Assembly (NCBI RefSeq): GCF_026339995.1
Contig: NZ_JAPEPT010000003.1
Location: 372,001 to 436,000, forward strand
DNA: 64,000 nucleotides
Direction of reading: 5' to 3'
From: Streptomyces sp. NBC_01481
GTDB taxonomy: Bacteria > Actinomycetota > Actinomycetes > Streptomycetales > Streptomycetaceae
A program made the translations under genes and the position numbers. Below are positions 16,994 to 26,395 of the stretch, one piece after another. A model generated the notes under the pieces. It had not been told where the DNA came from and made no database searches. It saw nothing but the letters and a program-made list of their open reading frames with translations. Every line of letters starts with the position of its first letter. Positions within the stretch are counted from its first letter, which is position 1.

Positions 16994-17816
16994 GCAGCAG
17001 GCCCGCCCGCCGCGCCGCCACCACCGCCTCCAGCCTCGTGTGCGCCCCCAGCTTCCGCATCGCCGCCCGCAGATACCCCTTCACCGTCTCCGGCTTCAGC
17101 CCCAGCCGCTCGCCCGCCGCCGCGTTCGTGGAGCCCGCGGCCACGCAGGCCAGCACGTCCAGCTCCCGCGGCGCCAGCCCGACCATGTGCGGCCGCGGCG
17201 GGCCGCCCGACGCGGTGGCCAGACGGCCGCAGACCGCCAGCAGCTCCCGCCGCAGCCCCTCGTCGACGATCCGCGGTGCCAGCGCGCGCAGCTCGCCGTG
17301 CACCTCGCGCACCTCCTCCCACGCCCCGGGCCCCGCCACCGGCTCCCGCGCCGCGACCAGCAGCCGCTGCACCTCGTCCCGTACGACCAGCGCCTGCTCC
17401 ACATCGCGCGCCGCGGCCACCGCCGCGTCGAAGGTCCGCTCGCCGAGCGTCCTCGGTTCCCGCAGCGCCCCGTACAGCACGCCGCGCACCTTGCGCCGTA
17501 CGACGACGGGCACCGCGAGCACCGAACGCAGCCCCTCCGCCGCGACCGCCGCGTCGTACTCGTGGCTGATGTGCCGCGCCGAGGGATAGTCCGTCACCGC
17601 GCACGGCCGCGAGAGTGCGATCGACTTGCCGCCGAGGCCGTTGCCCGCGCTGATCGCGAGACCGCGCAGCGCGCCGGTCGCCGTGCCGCTCAGCTCGGCG
17701 ATCCGCAGCTGCCGTGCGTCGTGCAGCAGCCCGCCGAAGGCGACCGGCAGCCCGGTCGCGCGGCGCAGCCGCGCCAGCGCCGCTCGCATCTCCACCGCAT
17801 CGGCCGGCTCGGACAC
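16989..17816 (-). CDS. GAF-domain LuxR-family transcriptional regulator
   Basis: A 275-residue regulator. Residues about 10-150 look like a GAF sensor (SVLAVPVVVRRKVRGVLYGALRE), then a helical linker, then a LuxR/NarL helix-turn-helix at about 210-275 (LAPRELDVLACVAAGSTNAAAGERLGLKPETVKGYL.. MRKLGAHTR). GTG 17816 is preferred because GGAGGAG lies six bases upstream; a GTG at 17843 is also in frame. It is divergent from the acyl-CoA synthetase pair and probably controls it; the 124-bp gap carries repeated palindromes. Its TAG stop lies within the terminal CTAG of a MITE. Confidence 0.87.
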   Translation of the reverse strand: MSEPADAVEMRAALARLRRATGLPVAFGGLLHDARQLRIAELSGTATGALRGLAISAGNGLGGKSIALSRPCAVTDYPSARHISHEYDAAVAAEGLRSVLAVPVVVRRKVRGVLYGALREPRTLGERTFDAAVAAARDVEQALVVRDEVQRLLVAAREPVAGPGAWEEVREVHGELRALAPRIVDEGLRRELLAVCGRLATASGGPPRPHMVGLAPRELDVLACVAAGSTNAAAGERLGLKPETVKGYLRAAMRKLGAHTRLEAVVAARRAGLLP

Positions 17817-17838
17817 TTGCTCTCCTCCTGGGTGCCGG

Positions 17839-17897
17839 GTCACCCCCGTAGGGGGGCTGTGTCACCCCCGTTCGGGGGTAGTGAGACCTGGGTCACT
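17839..17897. promoter_or_regulatory. Repeated palindromic operator between the LuxR gene and the acyl-CoA synthetases
   Basis: GTCACCCCCGTAGGGGGG (17839-17856) and GTCACCCCCGTTCGGGGG (17861-17878) are direct copies starting 22 bases apart. Each is itself a palindrome around CCCCCGT/GGGGG. A third half, GGGTCACTGA, follows near 17889. Helically phased repeats between divergent genes are typical of autoregulated operators, so the GAF-LuxR protein is the natural candidate ligand. Confidence 0.6.
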
Positions 17898-17940
17898 GAT
17901 TACACGATGTCAGTGGCCGGTCCCGCAATGAGGAGGACGA

Positions 17941-19629
17941 ATGACGTCAGGCAGCGCGACGGAGAGTTTCAGGGCGGCCCGGGACTTCCTGCTGCGGCAC
18001 AGAGACGACTACGCGGCTGCGTACGAGGGTTTCTCCTGGCCCCGGCCCGAGCGCTTCAACTGGGCACTGGACTGGTTCGACGAGATCGCCGACGGCAACG
18101 CCAGGACCGCGCTGCACATCGTCGAGGAGGACGGCCGCGAGATCACCGTCTCGTTCGGCGAGATGTCCGTGCGCTCGGACCAGGTCGCCAACTGGCTGCG
18201 GGACCGCGGCGTGCGGGCCGGGGACCGGATCCTCGTCATGCTCGGCAACCAGCAGGAACTGTGGATGATCGCCCTCGCCGCAATGAAGTTGCGGGCGGTC
18301 GTCATCCCCGCGACACCGCTGCTCGGCCCGGTGGACCTGCGGGACCGGGTCGACAGGGGACGCGTCCGGCATGTCATCGCGCGCGTGGCGGACACCGCCA
18401 AGTTCGCGGAGGTGCCGGGGGAGTACACCCGGATCGCGGTGGCGGACCGGGGTGCGGCCGATGTGCCGGGCTGGCTCGATTTCGAGGAGGCGTTCTCCGC
18501 GCCGGGCCACTTCGAGCCGGACGGCGTGACGCGGGCGGACGACCCGCTGATGCTCTACTTCACCTCCGGCACGACCGCCCGCCCCAAACTGGTGGAGCAC
18601 ACTCATGTGTCGTACCCGGTGGGCCACTTGGCGACGATGTACTGGATCGGGCTGAAGCCGGGTGACGTGCATCTGAACATCTCCTCGCCCGGCTGGGCCA
18701 AGCACGCCTGGTCCAATCTCTTCGCGCCCTGGAACGCCGAGGCGACCGTCTTCATCCACAACTACACACGCTTCGACGCGGCCCGCCTGATGGCGGAGAT
18801 GGACCGCGCGGGCGTCACCAGCTTCTGCGCCCCGCCGACCGTATGGCGGATGCTGATCCAGGAGGATCTCGGCCTGTTGCGTACGCCGCCGCGCGAGGTC
18901 GTCGCCGCCGGGGAGCCGCTGAACCCCGAAGTCATTGAGACCGTGCGCCGCGAATGGGGCGTGACCATCCGGGACGGCTTCGGGCAGACGGAGACAGCCG
19001 TGCAGGTCGCCAACAGCCCCGGCCAGCTGCTCAAGGCCGGGTCGATGGGCCGCCCGAGCCCCGGCTACCAGGTGGTCCTGCTGGACCCCGTCACGGGCGA
19101 GCCGGGCGCGGCGGAGGGCGAGATCTCGCTGGATCTGTCCGGTGATCCGGTCGGCCTGATGAGCGGCTATCACGGGGACCCGGAGCGTACGGCCGAGGCG
19201 ATGGCAGGCGGGTTCTATCGCACGGGCGACATCGGCGCGCGCGACGCCGACGGCTACATCACCTACATCGGCCGCTCCGACGACGTCTTCAAGGCGTCCG
19301 ACTACAAGATCTCGCCGTTCGAGCTGGAGAGCGCGCTCCTGGAGCACGAGGCGGTGGCCGAAGCGGCGGTCGTGCCCGCGCCCGACCCCGTACGGCTCGC
19401 TGTGCCGAAGGCGTACATCGTGCTGGCGGAGGGCTGGGAGCCGGGACCGGACACGGCGAAGCTGCTGTTCGAGCACTCGCGCGCGGTTCTCGCGCCGTAC
19501 AAGCGCATCCGGCGGCTGGAGTTCGGCGTGCTGCCCAAGACCGTCTCGGGCAAGATCCGCCGGATCGAGCTGCGCGAACGCACGGCCGAGGGCTCGACCG
19601 CCGAGTACGTCGAGGGAGATCTGCGATGA
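17941..19629 (+). CDS. AMP-forming acyl-CoA synthetase (medium-chain, ACSM-like)
   Basis: A 562-residue adenylate-forming enzyme. The P-loop-like motif YFTSGTTARPKLVEH is near residues 205-219, SSPGWAKHAWSNLFAPW matches acetyl/butyryl-CoA synthetase-type members, GFGQTE is the A5 motif, and the C-terminal LPKTVSGKIRRIELR carries the catalytic Lys near 537. It activates a carboxylic acid to acyl-AMP and then acyl-CoA. AGGAGGACGA precedes the ATG. Its stop overlaps the next synthetase gene, so the two are co-translated. Confidence 0.92.
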   Translation: MTSGSATESFRAARDFLLRHRDDYAAAYEGFSWPRPERFNWALDWFDEIADGNARTALHIVEEDGREITVSFGEMSVRSDQVANWLRDRGVRAGDRILVMLGNQQELWMIALAAMKLRAVVIPATPLLGPVDLRDRVDRGRVRHVIARVADTAKFAEVPGEYTRIAVADRGAADVPGWLDFEEAFSAPGHFEPDGVTRADDPLMLYFTSGTTARPKLVEHTHVSYPVGHLATMYWIGLKPGDVHLNISSPGWAKHAWSNLFAPWNAEATVFIHNYTRFDAARLMAEMDRAGVTSFCAPPTVWRMLIQEDLGLLRTPPREVVAAGEPLNPEVIETVRREWGVTIRDGFGQTETAVQVANSPGQLLKAGSMGRPSPGYQVVLLDPVTGEPGAAEGEISLDLSGDPVGLMSGYHGDPERTAEAMAGGFYRTGDIGARDADGYITYIGRSDDVFKASDYKISPFELESALLEHEAVAEAAVVPAPDPVRLAVPKAYIVLAEGWEPGPDTAKLLFEHSRAVLAPYKRIRRLEFGVLPKTVSGKIRRIELRERTAEGSTAEYVEGDLR

Positions 19630-21242
19630 GCCTGTCCTACGCGCACGGCACCGGCACGACCGCGCTGCTCGGCGACACGATCGGCCGCAATCTCGACCGG
19701 TCGATCGCGGCGTGGCCGGACCGCGAGGCGCTGGTCGATCTCGGTATGGACGCTCGCTGGACGTATGCCGAATTCGGCGCCGCGGTGGACCAGTTGGCGC
19801 GAGGCTTCCTCGGGATCGGCGTCGCCAAGGGGGACCGGGTCGGGATCTGGGCGGTCAACTGCGCGGAGTGGGTGCTCGTGCAGTACGCGACCGCCCGGAT
19901 CGGCGCGATCATGGTCAACATCAACCCGGCGTACCGGGCGCACGAACTCGAGTACGTGCTGAAACAGGCCGGGATCTCCGTGCTGTGCGCCTCGCAGCGG
20001 CACAAGACCAGCGACTACCGGGCGCTGGTGGACCAAGTGCGGGCCAACTGTCCCGACCTGCGGTCCGTCCACTACATCGAGCACGGCTCCTGGGACGTAC
20101 TCCTGGACGCGGCGCCTGCCGTCACGGACGAGCAACTGGCCGCCCGCGAGGGGGAGTTGTCCTGCGACGACCCGGTCAACATCCAGTACACCTCCGGTAC
20201 CACCGGCTTCCCCAAGGGTGCGACGCTCTCGCACCACAACATCCTCAACAACGGCTATTTCGTGGGCGAGATGATCGCCTACACCGAGCAGGACCGCATC
20301 TGCATCCCCGTGCCCTTCTACCACTGCTTCGGCATGGTGATGGGCAACCTCGCGGCGACCTCGCACGGCGCCTGCATGGTCATCCCGGCCCCGTCCTTCG
20401 ACGCGGCGGCCACCCTGCGCGCGGTCGCCGAGGAAGGCTGCACCTCGCTGTACGGCGTACCGACGATGTTCATCGCCGAGCTCAACCTCGCCGACTTCGC
20501 CTCGTACGACCTGTCCACGCTGCGCACCGGCATCATGGCGGGCTCGCCCTGCCCGGTGGAGGTCATGAAGCGAGTCGTCTCCGAGATGAACATGGCCGAG
20601 GTCTCGATCTGCTACGGAATGACGGAGACCTCGCCGGTCTCCACCCAGACCCGCCGGGACGACGACCTGGAACGCCGCACCGGCACGGTCGGCAGGGTCC
20701 TGCCGCACGTCGAGGTCAAGGTCGTCGACCCCGTCGGCGGGGTGACACTGCCGCGCGGCGAAGCGGGCGAGCTGTGCACCCGCGGCTACAGCGTGATGCT
20801 CGGCTACTGGGACGAGCCGGAGAAGACCGCCGAGGCGATCGACGCGGGCCGGTGGATGCACACGGGCGATCTGGCGGTGATGCGCGAGGACGGGTACGTC
20901 CAGATCGTCGGCCGGATCAAGGACATGATCATCCGCGGCGGTGAGAACGTCTATCCGCGCGAGATCGAGGAGTTCCTCTACGCCCACCCCAAGATCGCGG
21001 ACGTCCAGGTGGTCGGGGTCCCCGACGAGCGCTACGGGGAGGAGATCCTGGCCTGCGTGATTCCGCGGGATGCGGGGGATCCGCCGACGCTGGAGGACAT
21101 CGCGGCGTACTGCAGCGAGCAGTTGGCGCACTACAAGATTCCGCGGCGGCTGGAGATCTTGGGCGAGTTCCCGATGACGGTGAGCGGGAAGGTGCGGAAG
21201 GTGGAGCTGAGGCGGCGGTTCGGGGCGGCGGGGGAGGAGTAG
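19626..21242 (+). CDS. AMP-binding long/medium-chain fatty-acid-CoA ligase (FadD-like)
   Basis: A 538-residue second adenylate-forming enzyme. It has IQYTSGTTGFPKGATLSHHN near residue 186, VPFYHCFGMVMGN, YGMTETSPVS, the GDLAVMREDGYVQIVGRIKDMIIRGGENVYPREIEEFL hinge block, and the catalytic Lys in TVSGKVRKVELR near 521. This pattern is typical of fatty-acyl-CoA ligases that feed beta-oxidation. ATGA overlap with the upstream paralogue means equimolar production of two ligases with different chain preference is likely. It ends before a long hairpin repeat that probably terminates transcription. Confidence 0.92.
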   Translation: MSLSYAHGTGTTALLGDTIGRNLDRSIAAWPDREALVDLGMDARWTYAEFGAAVDQLARGFLGIGVAKGDRVGIWAVNCAEWVLVQYATARIGAIMVNINPAYRAHELEYVLKQAGISVLCASQRHKTSDYRALVDQVRANCPDLRSVHYIEHGSWDVLLDAAPAVTDEQLAAREGELSCDDPVNIQYTSGTTGFPKGATLSHHNILNNGYFVGEMIAYTEQDRICIPVPFYHCFGMVMGNLAATSHGACMVIPAPSFDAAATLRAVAEEGCTSLYGVPTMFIAELNLADFASYDLSTLRTGIMAGSPCPVEVMKRVVSEMNMAEVSICYGMTETSPVSTQTRRDDDLERRTGTVGRVLPHVEVKVVDPVGGVTLPRGEAGELCTRGYSVMLGYWDEPEKTAEAIDAGRWMHTGDLAVMREDGYVQIVGRIKDMIIRGGENVYPREIEEFLYAHPKIADVQVVGVPDERYGEEILACVIPRDAGDPPTLEDIAAYCSEQLAHYKIPRRLEILGEFPMTVSGKVRKVELRRRFGAAGEE

Positions 21243-21339
21243 GCGGGGCGGGGCGTGGGTGCGGGTGCGGTGCCGCCTGCGGCGGGCCTGTCCCCACCCC
21301 GCCCCTTCCCGAACTGGGGCAAGCCCCAGACCCCATACG

Positions 21340-21450
21340 CCCTTCGGGCGTGTCCTCAATCGCCGGACGGGCTGAAATGTGCGGCCGAGCCGCACATTTC
21401 AGCCCCGCCGGCGATTGAGGCGCGGGGGTCCGGGGGCAGCGCCCCCGGTT
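21340..21450. repeat. Streptomyces intergenic repeat, copy 2, forming a 31-bp stem hairpin
   Basis: The left arm at 21354-21384 (beginning CCTCAATCGCCGGACGGGCT) pairs with the right arm at 21390-21420 with two mismatches, leaving a five-base loop. A second hairpin, CCGGGGGC-AGC-GCCCCCGG, follows at about 21431-21449. It lies between two convergent genes and should act as a bidirectional transcription barrier. The core is shared with copy 1 near 16740. Confidence 0.85.
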
Positions 21451-21502
21451 ACGGGAAGGGGCGGGGTGGGGTGAAAGCCCGCCGCAGGCGCCCCCGTACC
21501 GC

Positions 21503-22228
21503 TCACGCCCCCGTCGAGATCAGCTCGTCCGCCGCCGCGTTCACCGGCTGCGGGCTCCCCGTCAGGTCCATGACGAACAGCGGGACGCCGAGGTCGTCCG
21601 CGCGTGACCTCGCGTCGTCCGCGTAGCCCGCCAGAGAGAAGAAGACGCCGGCCGCGGAGACGCTCAGCCCGTTCAGCCACAGGCACTCGACGTCGCGCAG
21701 GGTGGCCGGGCGGGTGGAGGGGTCGACCTGGGCGACCAGGCCGGGGCCGCGCAGGTCGATTCCGGACAAGGGGCGTACCTCCGGCTGGACGACGTCCTGG
21801 AACCCGAGCCACTTCAGATAGAGCGCCGCCGCGGTCACCGCGTCCCGCGCGGTACGGATCGTGACCGGCCGGAACGAGGGGCGCGGCACGGTCGCCGTGC
21901 GCGGCAGCGGGATGTGCCATGGGCGCGCGGCGAAGGGCATCGTGTCCGGCGCGCCGGGGCCGGGGGTGCTCACCGGGCGGACCGGGATGCGCAGCACCGT
22001 GCCGCAGGGGCAGCCGAGCTCGGGCTGCGGCCAGTGGTCCTGGCGGCCGCAGGCGAGGCAGCGCACGGTGACCCAGTCGTCCGTCCAGGTGCGGTGCGTG
22101 ATCCGTTCCGGCGGGGCGTGCAGCAGCGGCGGCGCGAGCGGGGCGCCGCAGGCGCAGGGGTAGACCGGCGACGCGAACACGTGGTCGCGGCGGCAGGACG
22201 GACAGCGGACCGGCACCGTATCGGCCAT
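21503..22228 (-). CDS. Double zinc-ribbon protein with Mrr-like restriction-endonuclease fold
   Basis: A 241-residue protein. Two zinc ribbons are formed by Cys9/12/25/27 and Cys57/60/73/75. Residues about 125-235 resemble an Mrr/PD-(D/E)XK domain: AALYLKWLGFQDVV, GIDLRGPGLVAQVD, then FFSLAGYADDARSRADDLGVPLFVMDL, the usual end of this fold. The acidic Asp of GID (158) is present, but the usual Q-x-K is Q-V-D (167-169), so catalysis is doubtful. Start ATG 22228 follows a GGGGGGAG stretch. It is divergent from gcl and shares the operator region. Function unknown; a nucleic-acid-binding role is inferred. Confidence 0.6.
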   Translation of the reverse strand: MADTVPVRCPSCRRDHVFASPVYPCACGAPLAPPLLHAPPERITHRTWTDDWVTVRCLACGRQDHWPQPELGCPCGTVLRIPVRPVSTPGPGAPDTMPFAARPWHIPLPRTATVPRPSFRPVTIRTARDAVTAAALYLKWLGFQDVVQPEVRPLSGIDLRGPGLVAQVDPSTRPATLRDVECLWLNGLSVSAAGVFFSLAGYADDARSRADDLGVPLFVMDLTGSPQPVNAAADELISTGA

Positions 22229-22337
22229 CGCGCTCCCCCCTTCCCTTCGTACTGCCGTCCATCGTCCACCAAGCGGGATGCCTTCGGGCGGGACTTCTGT
22301 CATCCCTTGACGCCGTTCTGCAAGCGCCATACATTGC

Positions 22338-22373
22338 TTCCGTATAGCAGAACTACACTTCCGCATTACGGAA
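22338..22373. promoter_or_regulatory. Paired palindromic operator upstream of gcl (TTCCG-N5-CGGAA type)
   Basis: TTCCGTATAGCAGAA (22338-22352, imperfect) and TTCCGCATTACGGAA (22359-22373, perfect) lie 21 bases apart, on one face of the helix, about 60 bases before the gcl start. The same pair with the same spacing is found upstream of hyi (28179-28214). An IclR-type repressor of the AllR group is the likeliest ligand by family knowledge of gcl/allantoin control. Confidence 0.8.
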
Positions 22374-22432
22374 TAGCGGCTCTGGAGTGACGCGAAAGAG
22401 CCCGAGTCCGACCGGCCGAAGCAGGAGCACCC

Positions 22433-24220
<1,788 letters not shown>

Positions 24221-24240
24221 GCGCCCGCGCGAGCCACGAA

Positions 24241-24285
24241 CGGCCCCCGGCCCCGGAATCACTCCGGGGCCGGGGGCCGCTTTGT
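24241..24285 (+). terminator. Rho-independent-like terminator after gcl
   Basis: A perfect 17-bp stem: CGGCCCCCGGCCCCGGA, loop ATCAC, and its complement ending at 24279, followed by CTTTGTG. It sits 20 bases after the gcl stop. Confidence 0.85.
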
Positions 24286-24737
24286 GTTCTCAGCGCAGGG
24301 TGCGGGCGCCGTCGGTGGCCCGCCCTGCGAGTGCCCCTGTCGAGCCACCTGAGCGACCTTTACGGGGCCTCATGGAACAGCCGCACACAGGAGAGCGCCG
24401 AGCTGCGGGACCGTCCGCAACTCGGCGCTCTGGCTGTGCAGTTGTTACCGCCCGAGGACGCGAGGCTGGCGCGACAGGACATTCGTGCCGCCGGGCGGAG
24501 ACTGTGTGGCCGACTCCCTCAGGGAGAGGCCCGCGGCGGCGGCGATTGGGACCGAGGGTTCGCTTCCTTCAGGTCAAGAAGCGGACTCCGGTGCCTTGAC
24601 CACCGCACTGGCATCGCACTACCGCCGCGGTCCTCGGCCTGCCCGCACCGCATGACCACCCCTCATCCGGGTCTCCGCGGCACAGGCGGCGCCCGGTCCT
24701 GACCTCCCGTCAGGGGCCGGGCGCAGCTTGTTCGTTC
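24286..24737. other. Intergenic region between convergent gcl and catalase; one long hairpin
   Basis: About 450 bases with no gene I can support. GAGCGCCGAG (24393-24402) pairs with CTCGGCGCTC (24421-24430). Between them TGCGG and CCGCA also pair after a single mismatch, making a stem of about 16 bp around a six-base loop; flanking CACAG/CTGTG may extend it. There is no T-tract. It could be a terminator for catalase transcripts, a small RNA or a remnant. Several frames are open here, but none resembles a known family. Confidence 0.5.
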
Positions 24738-26204
24738 CTAGTCCTCGCGCAGGGCGCGGACGGCCTCCTCGACGCGCTTGCCGTAGTCGGCGTCCGCGGC
24801 GTGGAAGTGGGCGAGGTTCTTCTCTATGACGTCGTCACGGGTGACCTGCGAGAGGCCGCCCGCGATGTTGGCCACCAGACGGGACTTCTCCTCCTCGGAC
24901 ATCAGGCGGTACAGCTCGCCCGCCTGGAAGAAGTCGTCGTCCTTGTTGTGCAGCGCCGCTGCATGCGTGCCCGTCCAGCCGTGGACGGCCAGCGGGGCCG
25001 ACAGCGCGGAGTCCGTCTGCGCGGGACCGGCGTACGAGTTGGGCTCGTAGTTCTTGTCGTGGCGCGAGCCGTGGCGCGTGGCCATGAAGCCGTCGCGGCC
25101 GTAGTTGTCGGCAGACCCCCCAGGAACAGCCTTCGGCGTGTTCACCGGCAGCTGGGTGTGGTTGACGCCCAGGCGGTAGCGGTGCGCGTCCGCGTAGGCG
25201 AACAGTCGGCCCTGGAGCATCTTGTCCGGCGAAGGACCGATGCCCGGCACGAAGTTGTTCGGCGAGAACGCGGCCTGCTCGACCTCGGCGAAGACGTTGT
25301 CGGGGTTGCGGTCGAGGACCAGTCGGCCCACCCGCTGCAGCGGGTAGTCGCTGTGCGGCCACACCTTGGTGAGGTCGAAGGGGTTGAAGCGGTAGTCCGC
25401 CGCCTCGGCCGCCGGCATGACCTGGACGTAGAGGGTCCACGAGGGGTTCACGCCGCGCTCGATGGCCTGGAGCAGGTCCGTCTGGTGGCTGTTGGCGTCC
25501 TTGCCTGCCTGCTCGGCCCCCTGCTCCGAGGAGAGGCAGCGGATGCCCTGGTTGGTCTTGAAGTGGTACTTCACGAAGAAGGCCTCGCCGGCCTCGTTCG
25601 TCCACTGGTAGGTGTGCGAGCCGTAGCCGTTCATGTGGCGGTACGAGGCGGGGATGCCGCGGTCGCCCATCAGCCAGGTCACCTGGTGCGTCGCCTCGGG
25701 GGCGTGCGCCCAGAAGTCCCAGACGTTGTCCGGCTCCTGCTTGCCCGTGAAGGGGTCGCGCTTCTGCGAGTGGATGAAGTCCGGGAACTTGATGGGGTCC
25801 TTGATGAAGAACACCGGGGTGTTGTTGCCGACGAGGTCGTAATTGCCCTCTTCGGTGTAGAACTTCAGCGCGAAGCCGCGCGGGTCGCGGACCGCGTCCG
25901 CGCCACCCAGCGAGTCGGCGACCGTCGAGAAGCGGATGAAGGTCTCGGTGCGCCTGCCGACCTGGGAGAGAAAGTCCGCCTTGGTGAAGCCGGTGACGTC
26001 GTCGGTCACCTCGAAGTAGCCGTACGCGCCGCTGCCGCGGGCGTGCACCACGCGCTCCGGTATGCGCTCGCGGTTGAAGCGGGCGAGCTTCTCGAGCAGG
26101 TGCTGGTCCTGCAGGAGGATGGGGCCACCGACGCCTGCGGTGGCGGAGTTCTGGTTGTCGGCGACCGGGGCGCCTGACTCGGTCGTAAGCACACGCTGCG
26201 TCAT
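24738..26204 (-). CDS. Monofunctional haem catalase, clade 3 size
   Basis: A 488-residue catalase converting H2O2 to water and oxygen. The distal His54 lies in RVVHARGSGAYGYFEVT, and the proximal haem Tyr is in GRLFAYADAHRYRLG near residue 337. NPFDLTKVWPHSDYPL, near 280, is also typical. About 480-500 residues marks the small-subunit cytoplasmic type. The promoter region to its right contains TTTCAACAAACTGTTGACG (read on the minus strand, 26275-26293), which also occurs before the urate-oxidation operon. That suggests co-induction with the H2O2-producing uricase. Confidence 0.95.
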   Translation of the reverse strand: MTQRVLTTESGAPVADNQNSATAGVGGPILLQDQHLLEKLARFNRERIPERVVHARGSGAYGYFEVTDDVTGFTKADFLSQVGRRTETFIRFSTVADSLGGADAVRDPRGFALKFYTEEGNYDLVGNNTPVFFIKDPIKFPDFIHSQKRDPFTGKQEPDNVWDFWAHAPEATHQVTWLMGDRGIPASYRHMNGYGSHTYQWTNEAGEAFFVKYHFKTNQGIRCLSSEQGAEQAGKDANSHQTDLLQAIERGVNPSWTLYVQVMPAAEAADYRFNPFDLTKVWPHSDYPLQRVGRLVLDRNPDNVFAEVEQAAFSPNNFVPGIGPSPDKMLQGRLFAYADAHRYRLGVNHTQLPVNTPKAVPGGSADNYGRDGFMATRHGSRHDKNYEPNSYAGPAQTDSALSAPLAVHGWTGTHAAALHNKDDDFFQAGELYRLMSEEEKSRLVANIAGGLSQVTRDDVIEKNLAHFHAADADYGKRVEEAVRALRED

Positions 26205-26274
26205 GGTGGCGGGATTGACCTTCCGTGCTGGAGCTGCTGGCGGTGCGAGGAGCGTAGATTCGCCTCGAACGTCA

Positions 26275-26293
26275 CGTCAACAGTTTGTTGAAA
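26275..26293 (-). promoter_or_regulatory. Palindromic operator upstream of catalase (TCAACA-N3-TGTTGA)
   Basis: The perfect 6-3-6 palindrome TCAACAGTTTGTTGA spans 26277-26291, about 75 bases before the catalase start. Including flanks, 18 of 19 bases match the site at 42958-42976 upstream of uraD. It is probably the binding site of a regulator shared by the two transcription units. Confidence 0.7.
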
Positions 26294-26308
26294 GCGAAAT
26301 GAGGTGTT

Positions 26309-26366
26309 CCGGACGGCGTCGGCGCCTGGGCGCGACAGGACAGGTGTCAGCGCCGACGCCGCCCGG
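26309..26366 (-). terminator. GC-rich stem-loop after the TSR gene
   Basis: CCGGACGGCGTCGGCGC (26309-26325) pairs with GCGCCGACGCCGCCCGG (26350-26366) across a 24-base loop, with a small internal mismatch. It lies 30 bases beyond the TSR stop on the minus strand and also separates it from the catalase promoter. There is no T-tract. Confidence 0.55.
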
Positions 26367-26395
26367 AAATCAAGGGGCCCGGTGCGGGCCCGGAC

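Noticed and set aside
22338..22373. Reading the TTCCG palindromes as GC-skewed coincidence or as Fur/CatR boxes
   Set aside because: Two sites with identical 21-bp phasing at both glyoxylate promoters make chance unlikely. They lack the AT-rich character of Fur-type boxes.
24286..24737. Possible gene or insertion-sequence remnant between gcl and catalase
   Set aside because: Open frames exist on the plus strand, but none has a start signal or a recognisable motif; only the hairpin is supported.
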